From Chroogloeocystis siderophila 5.2 s.c.1 (GTDB lineage Bacteria; Cyanobacteriota; Cyanobacteriia; Cyanobacteriales; Chroococcidiopsidaceae), in the NCBI RefSeq assembly GCF_001904655.1, contig NZ_MRCC01000008.1, positions 124,001-188,000 of the forward strand: DNA of 64,000 nucleotides, in the 5' to 3' direction. A program made the translations under genes and the position numbers. The notes beneath the pieces are model-generated. The model ran no database searches. It was not told where the DNA came from and saw nothing but the letters and a program-made list of their open reading frames with translations. Below are positions 42,521-50,582 of this stretch, one piece after another; within the stretch, counting starts at the first letter, position 1; the number at the start of each line of letters is the position of its first letter.

Positions 42521-43504
42521 ATGTCACGAGAATTCGAGTTTGAGGTTGAACAACTCAATAAGGAAATCCGGATTCTAAAAAAGCAGCTAGAACGTTCGGA
42601 AATTGATCGCGCTAAGTTAGAAGCAATGAATCGCACTAAAGAATCGCTTCTCAAACACGTTATTTGCGATCTGCAAGAGTATCAAAACATTTTAGAAAAA
42701 AAGAATGCTGATTTAGAACAAGCATTTAATGAATTGACTGCCATGAAAAATAAACTCGTCGAAACTGAGAAAATGGCTGCTTTGGGAAGTTTAGTTGCAG
42801 GTGTTGCGCATGAAATCAACACTCCCGTAGGAACGACTATCACACTCGCCTCAACTTTGATGGATGCGACGCGATCGCTAATGGCAACAATCAAAACAGG
42901 ACAGCTCAAACGTTCAATGTTGAATAATTATCTAGAACTTGCGCAAGAAAGTACAAGCTTGATGCTCAATAACCTGCATCGTGCTGGCGAACTCGTGCAA
43001 AGCTTCAAACAAGTTGCAGTCGATCAATCGAGCTTGGAGCAGCGTAGATTTCGTGTTAAGCCTTACCTTGAGGAAATTATAACGAGTTTGTCGCCGCAGT
43101 TGAAAAAAGAATCGCATATTGTGACGATGACAGGCGACGATTCACTGACTATCTACAGCTATCCTGGGGCATTAGCCCAAGTTATAACCAATTTGGTTAC
43201 AAACTCAATGATTCATGGTTATACTCAGCACCAAAGCGGTCATCTGCGCTTTAACGTCATGCAAGATAATCACCAAATCGTAATTCAATATCGCGACGAT
43301 GGTTGTGGTATTCCTCCAGAAAACTTAGAAAAAATCTTTGAACCTTTTTTTACAACAGCGCGAGAAAAAGGAGGAACCGGATTAGGGTTGCATATTACTT
43401 ACAACCTCGTAACTCAGAAATTACAGGGTAGGATTGCTGTGCAAAGCGAGGTAGCCAAAGGAACTCAATTTACGATTGAACTTCCTACTTCCGTGATTTC
43501 TTGA
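42521..43504 (+). CDS. Soluble sensor histidine kinase
   Basis: 327 residues, no membrane helix. Residues 1-85 form a coiled coil (EVEQLNKEIRILKKQLERSE). The dimerisation/phosphotransfer helix has the kinase histidine in GSLVAGVAHEINTPVG (about 91-106). The HATPase domain has an N-box NLVTNSMIHG (about 224), G1 DDGCGIP (about 262) and G2 GGTGLGLHI (about 285-293), so the active site looks complete. The coiled coil would receive its signal from the upstream FIST protein, whose gene is broken. Starts 7 bp after the relic ends; no strong ribosome-binding site. The GGDEF response regulator follows 22 bp later. Confidence 0.93.
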   Translation: MSREFEFEVEQLNKEIRILKKQLERSEIDRAKLEAMNRTKESLLKHVICDLQEYQNILEKKNADLEQAFNELTAMKNKLVETEKMAALGSLVAGVAHEINTPVGTTITLASTLMDATRSLMATIKTGQLKRSMLNNYLELAQESTSLMLNNLHRAGELVQSFKQVAVDQSSLEQRRFRVKPYLEEIITSLSPQLKKESHIVTMTGDDSLTIYSYPGALAQVITNLVTNSMIHGYTQHQSGHLRFNVMQDNHQIVIQYRDDGCGIPPENLEKIFEPFFTTAREKGGTGLGLHITYNLVTQKLQGRIAVQSEVAKGTQFTIELPTSVIS

Positions 43505-43526
43505 TCGTGCTTTAAATTAAACATAG

Positions 43527-44720
43527 TTGCTGTTGATGCTGCCTACGAACCCTAAACTGCACAATCAATCGCCTCAGGAGCGAGTGTACTTGAGTGACGA
43601 TATGATCTGCTTTAGCGACGAAGACCCTGAAGTTACTTCGCTTCAGGATTGGAAAATCATGATTATCGATGATGAACCGGATGTGCATCGCGCAACTCAG
43701 CTAGCACTCCAGAATGTCACGTTTGAAAACCGAAAATTAACGTTTCTTTCTGCCTACTCAGCAAAAGAGGGAAAAGAATTACTGGCGATCGCCCACACCG
43801 ATACCGCGCTGGTTTTGCTTGATATTGTCATGGAGACAAATGATGCTGGGCTAAGAATCGTTCAGCATATTCGCGAAGAACTGAAAAATCGGCAAATTCG
43901 CATTATTTTACGCACCGGACACCCTGGCGAAGCTCCTGATGAGTCTGTTATTCTCAATTACGATATTAATGACTATAAGCTCAAGATTGAACTGACGCGT
44001 CAAAATCTGCTGACAACCGCGATCGCCGCCTTGCGATCGTACCGCAACATTAACACAATCGAACAGCAACGCCTGAAGCTCGCGCAAACCCTACAACACT
44101 TACAGCAGGTTCAATTCCAACTCGAAGAGTATACACATCGCCTCGAAGCCAAGGTTGCTCAACGCACCGCAGCGCTAGAAAACGCTAACCGAGAATTACA
44201 TCGCCTCGCGATTGTCGATGATTTAACACTTGTGGCAAATCGGCGGCGGTTTGATGAGTATTGGCAGCAACAATGGCAATTTTTGGCGCATCAACAGCAA
44301 CCAATATCGCTGATCTTGATTGATGTTGATTATTTCAAGCACTACAACGACTATTACGGACATCAAGCTGGTGATGAATGTTTGTGGAAAGTCGCGCAAG
44401 CGATCAGTTCGGTGTTAAATCGCCCTACCGATCTCATCGCACGTTATGGAGGTGAAGAATTTGCCGTCATCTTACCCTACACGTCGCTCAACGGCGCAAC
44501 AAAGGTAGCTGAGGCGATCGCGGCTGAAATTTATAGCTTAAACATCCCTCACCATCAATCAAAAGTCAGCGATCGCGTTACCCTCAGTCTCGGTATTGCT
44601 TGCATCGTGCCACAACTTGAACTTTCACCAAAGACGGCGATCGCTTTTGCCGATAAAGCGCTGTATCAAGCAAAATCGCAGGGACGCGATCGCCACTGTG
44701 TTTATTGGGATAGTGGGTAG
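43527..44720 (+). CDS. Response regulator with GGDEF (diguanylate cyclase) output
   Basis: 397 residues. Receiver domain about 40-165: acidic pair in MIIDDEPD, phospho-Asp in VLLDIVMET, Thr in RTGHPG, and Lys in NDYKLK. A coiled-coil linker follows (about 180-235), then GGDEF about 240-397 with the active-site GGEEF. The sequence RPTD five residues before GGEEF is the allosteric I-site RxxD, so the enzyme should be active and product-inhibited. It makes cyclic di-GMP, and probably takes phosphate from the kinase upstream. An extra 40 residues precede the receiver; the true start may be an internal Met (DDMICF). Confidence 0.94.
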   Translation: MLLMLPTNPKLHNQSPQERVYLSDDMICFSDEDPEVTSLQDWKIMIIDDEPDVHRATQLALQNVTFENRKLTFLSAYSAKEGKELLAIAHTDTALVLLDIVMETNDAGLRIVQHIREELKNRQIRIILRTGHPGEAPDESVILNYDINDYKLKIELTRQNLLTTAIAALRSYRNINTIEQQRLKLAQTLQHLQQVQFQLEEYTHRLEAKVAQRTAALENANRELHRLAIVDDLTLVANRRRFDEYWQQQWQFLAHQQQPISLILIDVDYFKHYNDYYGHQAGDECLWKVAQAISSVLNRPTDLIARYGGEEFAVILPYTSLNGATKVAEAIAAEIYSLNIPHHQSKVSDRVTLSLGIACIVPQLELSPKTAIAFADKALYQAKSQGRDRHCVYWDSG

Positions 44721-44758
44721 TTGCTGCAACTAACTAGCTTAATACTTGAATTATTGTG

Positions 44759-45757
44759 TTAGTAACGATCTTCTTCTTCGTACTCTGGTTGCTTGATCTT
44801 TTTAGGAATATTGACTGGTTTCGGCTCATCGTCTTCCCACGCATCGCGGGTGATGTCGTCTTCGTACTCAACGTAGTCTGGTTCTCGGTAAGGTTCTGGT
44901 TCGACGTAGCGGGGTGGTTCCTCGTATCTTCTCGGTTCTGAATAGCGATCGCTTGGCGTTGCTTCACTCCAGTTATCTTCGTATTCTTCCTCCGCGTACT
45001 GAATTGATTCGTACTGCTGTTGGTACCGCTGCTGTTGTCTGGGTGCAGGTTGAAGCGTTTCGTATTCGTAATCGTCTTCGTCCCACGTTTCTTCAACTGG
45101 TTGCGTTGCCCGCACTGGTTTGACAGGCGCTTGCAATGGTACGCCTGTTCCGAGTTGATTTTCTGGTTTGGCGGTAGGCGTAAAGTAAGCTTCTTCCTCT
45201 TCGCGTTCCCACGGGGCTTTACCAATCCCCAGACGCTCAAGTAAACCTACGGTTAGCTGCATGACGCGTTCTTCAGCGCCTTCAAATACAATAATCCGAT
45301 TCGGACCACTACTGACAACTTCTTCGATCGAAATTTCGTAGGTACTGATGACTTGATCGGGAATTTGGGGTAAACCCAACGAAGCAATAATGAGTGACGT
45401 CAGGATACCTGTTTCCGCGTTGAACTTGAAGTTGCGTACTCTTCCCAAAAGTTCGCCGGTTTCTGTGATGACTTCACAATTAATTAAAGTGCTATAAACG
45501 TCAACATCAATATCTTCGATGACATCTTCGTTATCAACTAAGATAACGTCGCCGATTTGATTGACACTATTGAGGTACATATAGCGTGGGACACCGGCAA
45601 ACGCAATCAGGTTGTCTCGCAAGCCCATGGCTACAACCTCTCGTCGGTCAATATCCACCCATAGCTGATTGATTACACCTAGCCGCTTACCATTATCTTT
45701 GGTGATCACTTGGGTGTTCAAGATGTCGGAACGCCTAATAATCTGTTCAGAGGTCAT
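44759..45757 (-). CDS. PRC-barrel domain protein
   Basis: 332 residues. Two PRC-barrel domains (about 8-80, RRSDILNTQVITKDNGKRLG; about 90-165, INCEVITETGELLGRVRNF), then a long low-complexity tail rich in Pro, Glu, Tyr and Asp (about 190-332, ending KIKQPEYEEEDRY). PRC-barrels are electron-transfer-, ribosome- or membrane-associated adaptor folds; duplicated versions are conserved in cyanobacteria with unknown role. No membrane helix. It lies 63 bp after the smc stop on the same strand, so a shared transcript is possible. Confidence 0.85.
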   Translation of the reverse strand: MTSEQIIRRSDILNTQVITKDNGKRLGVINQLWVDIDRREVVAMGLRDNLIAFAGVPRYMYLNSVNQIGDVILVDNEDVIEDIDVDVYSTLINCEVITETGELLGRVRNFKFNAETGILTSLIIASLGLPQIPDQVISTYEISIEEVVSSGPNRIIVFEGAEERVMQLTVGLLERLGIGKAPWEREEEEAYFTPTAKPENQLGTGVPLQAPVKPVRATQPVEETWDEDDYEYETLQPAPRQQQRYQQQYESIQYAEEEYEDNWSEATPSDRYSEPRRYEEPPRYVEPEPYREPDYVEYEDDITRDAWEDDEPKPVNIPKKIKQPEYEEEDRY

Positions 45758-45820
45758 TTTCTTTTGCCGAGTCCTGATCTCGAATCCGGTTAATTAATCA
45801 ATACTATTATTAACAAATCC

Positions 45821-48800
45821 TCATGGCGAGGTGTTTGACTGTTGCAATTTTATTCCTAATACTTGAGTATAAGCTCCTCGTGCTTGAGTAACTCCAATTG
45901 TTCGTTCGGCAGATTCTATCATTGGTCTACGCAGACTCACAACTATAAACTGTGCCAGCTTCGTTTGTTGTTTTATCATTTTAGCTAATCGTTCCACATT
46001 TGCCCCATCGAGAAACATATCGACTTCATCAAAAGCATAAAAAGGCGACGGGCGATAGCGTTGTAGCGCAAAAATAAAGCTTAATGCCGTCAGCGATTTT
46101 TCTCCTCCTGACATCGAAGCAAGGCGTTGTACAGGTTTTCCTTTTGGGTGCGCGACAAGATTTAACCCGCTATTGAAGGGATCTTCCGCATCGTCAAGTT
46201 GTAAGTAGCCATCACCGTCAGAAAGTGTCGCGAAAATACTTTGGAAGTTTTGATTAACCGCGTCAAAGGCTTCTTTAAAAGCACGTTGGCGTAAGGTAGT
46301 AAAGTTTTCTATCCGTAGCAGCAATTCGGTACGTTCAGCTTCTAAAGTGAGCAGTTTTTGACGTAATTCCTCTAGACGCGTCGTTGTCCGTTCGTATTCT
46401 TCTAACGCCAGCATATTGACAGGTTCTAACGCCTGTATGCGTTTGGCAAGCGATCGCACTTCGCGTTGCAGTTGTTCTAAATCGACTTTATCAGGCACTT
46501 CTGGCAAAGGATTGGGTAAATCCGCGATTTGCGCGTGGATTTGTGCTTGTAATAAAGTTAATTCTTCGCGCCGTGTTTGTTGTGTTTCCTGAAGTTTTTG
46601 CTGTTGCCATTCGAGTTGTTGATATTGATTCTGGCGATCGCGTAATTGTGCTTCGGCGCGATCGCGTAGTTGCTTTTCTGAACCTAGTTTTTCTTCAATT
46701 TGCTGTAAAGCTTCTTTTGTTTGGGCGATTTGCGTTGCCAGTGTATCAATTTGGTTGCTGATTGCGAATTGCTGATTACTTATCGCAGTGCGTTGCTGTT
46801 GATACTCTTGGATGCGTTGCTGAGATTCGGCGATTTTTCCTTGGATGAGTATTGCAGCGTTAGCTAATTCACTTTGGCGTTGTTCTGCTTTGAGTAACGC
46901 TTGTAAACGTTCTTGCAGGTGTTGTTCTTGGCTTTTAATCGTTGTTTGAATTTGTTGCCATTGACTGTTTGTTTGCGATTGTTCTAATTCGGTGAGGAGT
47001 TGTCGTTTTTGTTGTAATTGTGTTTCTTGTGCAGGAAGTTCGCCGTCTAAAATTTCAAGTTGCGATCGCGCGCTTGTCAGTTGTTCTTCTGTTTGCCGCA
47101 GTTGGGCTTCGGTTTGTACAAGTTGTTCGCTCAATCCTTGGATTTCTTTACGTAATTGTTCCGCGTGCAATTGCTGTTCGCGGCGCTGTTGACGCACTTC
47201 GGTGAGTTCTTGCAACAAATATTTTGTTTTTGCACTCAGCGATTCGATACCAGATTCACACCGTTTTAATACCAGTGCAATTTCTTGCAAGCGTTTTTGT
47301 AGTTGTTTGGCTTCATCTGATTCTGTTGCTTCACTCGTCCCAAAGTGTAAACCAGAACGCTGTTGAATAATACTACCACCCGTCATCGCGCCACTCGTTT
47401 CGAGTAGTTCGCCTTCGAGCGTGACAATGCGATATTGACCTAAGTATTTTCTTGCAGACTCTAACGTTTCAAAAATAACGGTGCTACCGAAGACATAACC
47501 AAAGACATCCTGATAGCGGCGATCGCACTCGATCAAATTAATCGCATAATCGATAAATCCTTTACTATAACGCAGCGCGGTCGTCGGAGAAAAGCGTAAA
47601 GGTTGAATCTTATTCAACGGTAAAAATGTCGCCCTTCCGGCGCGTTTTTGTTTGAGGATTTCAATCGCGGCGGCGGCGACAGCATCATCTTCCACAACTA
47701 ATTGTCCTAAACGCGCCCCCGCAGCCGTTTCTAGGGCTAGTTGATAGCGGGGTTCGACTTTACCCAACTGCGCGACTAAACCACAAACGCCTTGCAAACC
47801 TGATTGCAAAATCACTTTCGTCGCATTTGTCCCTTGCGTTTCTTGAAGTGCTTGGGCTTGCGCTTCTAATTTGTCAAGTTGTCGTTGTTTATCGCGTTGT
47901 TCGCCAAGAAGGCGCTTAAATGTGTCTTGTTGAATTTGTAATTCTTGTTCGGCTGCGCTGAGCGATTGTGCTAAACTTTCTGCTTGTGTTGTCAGCGCGA
48001 TCGCCTGTTGTTCGTTGGCTGCAAGTTGCTGTTGTTTTAGGGCAAGTTCTGGTTCTAGCTTGTCAATAGTTTGCTTTTGCTCGTGTAATTGCCGTTGCAG
48101 TTGATTTGTTCGTTCGCGCAGTTGCGCTTGCTGTCTCGATTGCGGTTCAGTTGCTTGCAATAGCGCTTCAATTTCGCGGTTGAGCGTCGTTTGTTGTTGT
48201 ACCCAGATATCTGCGGCATCGGCGATCGCGCTTGCAGCTTCTCGGCTTTGTTCTAGTTCGCGTTGTGCTGCGTCGCGTTCAACTTGTAAAGTGGCAATAA
48301 TTTCAGCTTTCGCACTTTGTTCTTGCTTTAGTTCCGCAAGTTTGTTTTCATACTCTTGAATTTCAGCTTGTTTTTGTTGTATACTACATTCTATCTTAAA
48401 CTCTGTCTGAATATTTTCTTCTTTTTGGCGCTGTAGCTGGCGATACTCAACTTCTTGCGTTGCCAAATGCGATTGCAGTTTTAAAAGTTCTTCTTCCCCC
48501 AAAGCTTTAACGCGACAGTTCAATTGCTCAAGATGAGTTGTTGCTTGCTCAATTTCGCGCTCCAGTACAGCGTGTTGTTGCGCGAGTTCTGCCAAAGTAC
48601 GATCACCCGCTTGAATTTGCGTTGCGAGATGTTCTTGTTGATTTTGCAGTGATCGCCAAACAAGCACGGTTTCCCACTGCGATTTTTGCTGTAATTCGGT
48701 ACGCAGTTGTTGGTATTTCTCCGCTTTGATGCGATCTTGCGACAAGCGATCGCGTTGCGCTACAAGTTCTTGCTCGACGATTTGACAGCGTTCTTCGCGG

Positions 48801-49438
48801 TCTTTAACTTGGTCAAGCGTTTCTTTTGCTCGCGCGATTTTGCGGTCAAAGGCGGCGACACCCGCAAGTTCATCAATAATTTCCCGTCGTTCGCGCGCGT
48901 TCATCGAAATAATTCCGGTGACATCACCTTGAAGGACGACATTGTAGCCTTCTGGATAAATGCGCAAGCGATTGAGTTGTTCGTGCAGTTCACTCAGAGT
49001 ACAAGCTTCGCCATTAATGTAATAAGTCGATGTATAAGTTCCCTGCGGAGTCACGCGCAACTTCCGCGTCACACTTAATTCTTCCGGTGTTACTTCACCG
49101 CCATCCTCCCTTTCTAATCTTATTTCATTTTCCTGACCTCCGACCTCTGACTCCTGATCTCTCTGTTCTAAACCCTCCAAATCAAACGTCACCGTCACAC
49201 TCGCTTCAACAGTACGTCCGCGCGTCGCCTGCGTGTGGTTCACTAAATCGGGAAGACGTTCCGCACGCATACCCTTAGAACTCGCAAGCCCTAAGCCGAA
49301 TAACAACGCATCTAAAATATTTGATTTACCCGAACCATTTGGTCCAGAAACAACAGTAAACCCTGGTAGCAGCGGTATTTGTGTTGTGCCACCAAAAGAT
49401 TTAAAGTTTGATAATTCCAGGCGCTTGATATGAACCAT
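45821..49438 (-). CDS. smc: Chromosome segregation protein SMC
   Basis: 1205 residues. Walker A GPNGSGKSN at 32-40, long coiled coils (about 170-520 and 680-1010), the hinge (about 520-670) and C-terminal head with LASMSGGEKSLTALSF (signature) and AFDEVDMFLDG (Walker B). Condensin ATPase that organises the chromosome with ScpAB. Between residues about 88 and 116 the N-terminal head contains EGLEQRDQESEVGGQENEIR, a hydrophilic insertion; its DNA (49120-49175) carries a C-rich repeat motif (see findings). No scpA or scpB gene is adjacent. Confidence 0.97.
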   Translation of the reverse strand: MVHIKRLELSNFKSFGGTTQIPLLPGFTVVSGPNGSGKSNILDALLFGLGLASSKGMRAERLPDLVNHTQATRGRTVEASVTVTFDLEGLEQRDQESEVGGQENEIRLEREDGGEVTPEELSVTRKLRVTPQGTYTSTYYINGEACTLSELHEQLNRLRIYPEGYNVVLQGDVTGIISMNARERREIIDELAGVAAFDRKIARAKETLDQVKDREERCQIVEQELVAQRDRLSQDRIKAEKYQQLRTELQQKSQWETVLVWRSLQNQQEHLATQIQAGDRTLAELAQQHAVLEREIEQATTHLEQLNCRVKALGEEELLKLQSHLATQEVEYRQLQRQKEENIQTEFKIECSIQQKQAEIQEYENKLAELKQEQSAKAEIIATLQVERDAAQRELEQSREAASAIADAADIWVQQQTTLNREIEALLQATEPQSRQQAQLRERTNQLQRQLHEQKQTIDKLEPELALKQQQLAANEQQAIALTTQAESLAQSLSAAEQELQIQQDTFKRLLGEQRDKQRQLDKLEAQAQALQETQGTNATKVILQSGLQGVCGLVAQLGKVEPRYQLALETAAGARLGQLVVEDDAVAAAAIEILKQKRAGRATFLPLNKIQPLRFSPTTALRYSKGFIDYAINLIECDRRYQDVFGYVFGSTVIFETLESARKYLGQYRIVTLEGELLETSGAMTGGSIIQQRSGLHFGTSEATESDEAKQLQKRLQEIALVLKRCESGIESLSAKTKYLLQELTEVRQQRREQQLHAEQLRKEIQGLSEQLVQTEAQLRQTEEQLTSARSQLEILDGELPAQETQLQQKRQLLTELEQSQTNSQWQQIQTTIKSQEQHLQERLQALLKAEQRQSELANAAILIQGKIAESQQRIQEYQQQRTAISNQQFAISNQIDTLATQIAQTKEALQQIEEKLGSEKQLRDRAEAQLRDRQNQYQQLEWQQQKLQETQQTRREELTLLQAQIHAQIADLPNPLPEVPDKVDLEQLQREVRSLAKRIQALEPVNMLALEEYERTTTRLEELRQKLLTLEAERTELLLRIENFTTLRQRAFKEAFDAVNQNFQSIFATLSDGDGYLQLDDAEDPFNSGLNLVAHPKGKPVQRLASMSGGEKSLTALSFIFALQRYRPSPFYAFDEVDMFLDGANVERLAKMIKQQTKLAQFIVVSLRRPMIESAERTIGVTQARGAYTQVLGIKLQQSNTSP

Positions 49439-49757
49439 AGGCGCTGGCTAGCTAGGCGTTGAAGTACAAGTGTATCAGAGTAGCAATGCCGTAGCAGGTT
49501 AGCACGGATTCACAAAAAAGAAAATGATTTAGTCCACACTTGTCATATTTGATCAACTCTCCTGTCCACTACATCCTCTTCTAGAAGCGATCGCAACTCT
49601 AGCAATTCCCAATTGTTTACGAAAATCTCTCCCAGTCTCTTTTCTCAGCGTTCACGGATACTTTGCTCAACGGGGTTCAGCCCCGCACCTTTCATGTGTC
49701 CTCCTCTATGTCTGGAGTGGTTCGTTACCATATAACCATATAAAAAACACACCTCCT
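49439..49757. other. Intergenic region with one small hairpin
   Basis: About 320 bp between divergent smc and the nuclease-like frame. GGGG (49672-49675) and CCCC (49681-49684) surround TTCAG, a short GC stem. No gene seen. The smc promoter must be here but was not located. Confidence 0.4.
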
Positions 49758-50375
49758 AAAAATACCATTAAACCCTTTTGCCAAAAATCAACATACATTG
49801 ATGCTAGAAACCTTTGTTTAAAAGAAGTTCATCAAGTTTTTAAACTCGAACGCCAACCTCATGGTTCTTTTACTGAGTTATTATCATTAGAACCCTTAAC
49901 TAACCAAGAACAACAAGAAATCGACAAAATCCGTCAGAATTTTGACAGCTATTATGCAGAAGCAAAAATTTCTGAAGGACAAATAAAATTTTTATTTCTT
50001 TCTCCCCTATTATGGCTATCAGGATTTTATCAGCCTAGTATCAAAATCACATTAGAGGAAAACATTGCAGATATTTTAGTTGAAGACGAAGATACTCTGA
50101 TCAAGGGAAGGATGGATATTTTAGCTGTTAGTAATACAGTACGAAAAATAAGTCCTCCATTTTGGATACTAGTCGTTGAAGCAAAGAATAGTAGTGTTGA
50201 AGCGCTAGAAGGTTTACCTCAACTACTAACTTACGCATACAAAAGCTTGGATAATCAAAAATCAGTGTGGGGTTTAACAACAAATGGACTTCGTTATCAA
50301 TTTATCCATCTTCAGCAAGGTAATCAACCTACATATCAACTTTTACCAGAGTTAAATTTACTCGACGCTGAGTGA
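49758..50375 (+). pseudogene. PD-(D/E)XK nuclease-like protein, start codon lost
   Basis: A frame of about 206 codons is open from NTIKPFCQKSTYIDARNLCL to the TGA at 50375, but there is no ATG, GTG or TTG near the expected N-terminus. The first Met is residue 119 (50112), inside the fold. The C-terminal half has the nuclease-like pattern GRMDIL (50106-50123) and LVVEAKNSS (50169-50195), i.e. Asp then Glu-x-Lys, as in cyanobacterial HsdR-N/Uma2-like proteins of the restriction-endonuclease superfamily. The preserved frame over 600 bp suggests recent loss of the start, or use of a non-standard ATT/ATA start. No methylase or restriction neighbour. Confidence 0.55.
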
Positions 50376-50582
50376 TCGCTTCAGTTAGTACAAGTATTAA
50401 AAGCTATCTGTAAAATTCAGTACACTCCAAAAGCGAGTTAAGCGATAGGTTGACCTATAATCGCCATTTTTAGGATTTTGTGCGAGTTAACGATAATTAA
50501 CGGCACAGGAGTGCCTGAAAAAGCGAAAATAAAGTTATCGAGGATTTTCGACGCGACAGTCGGAACTAGGAGTTTATTACCA

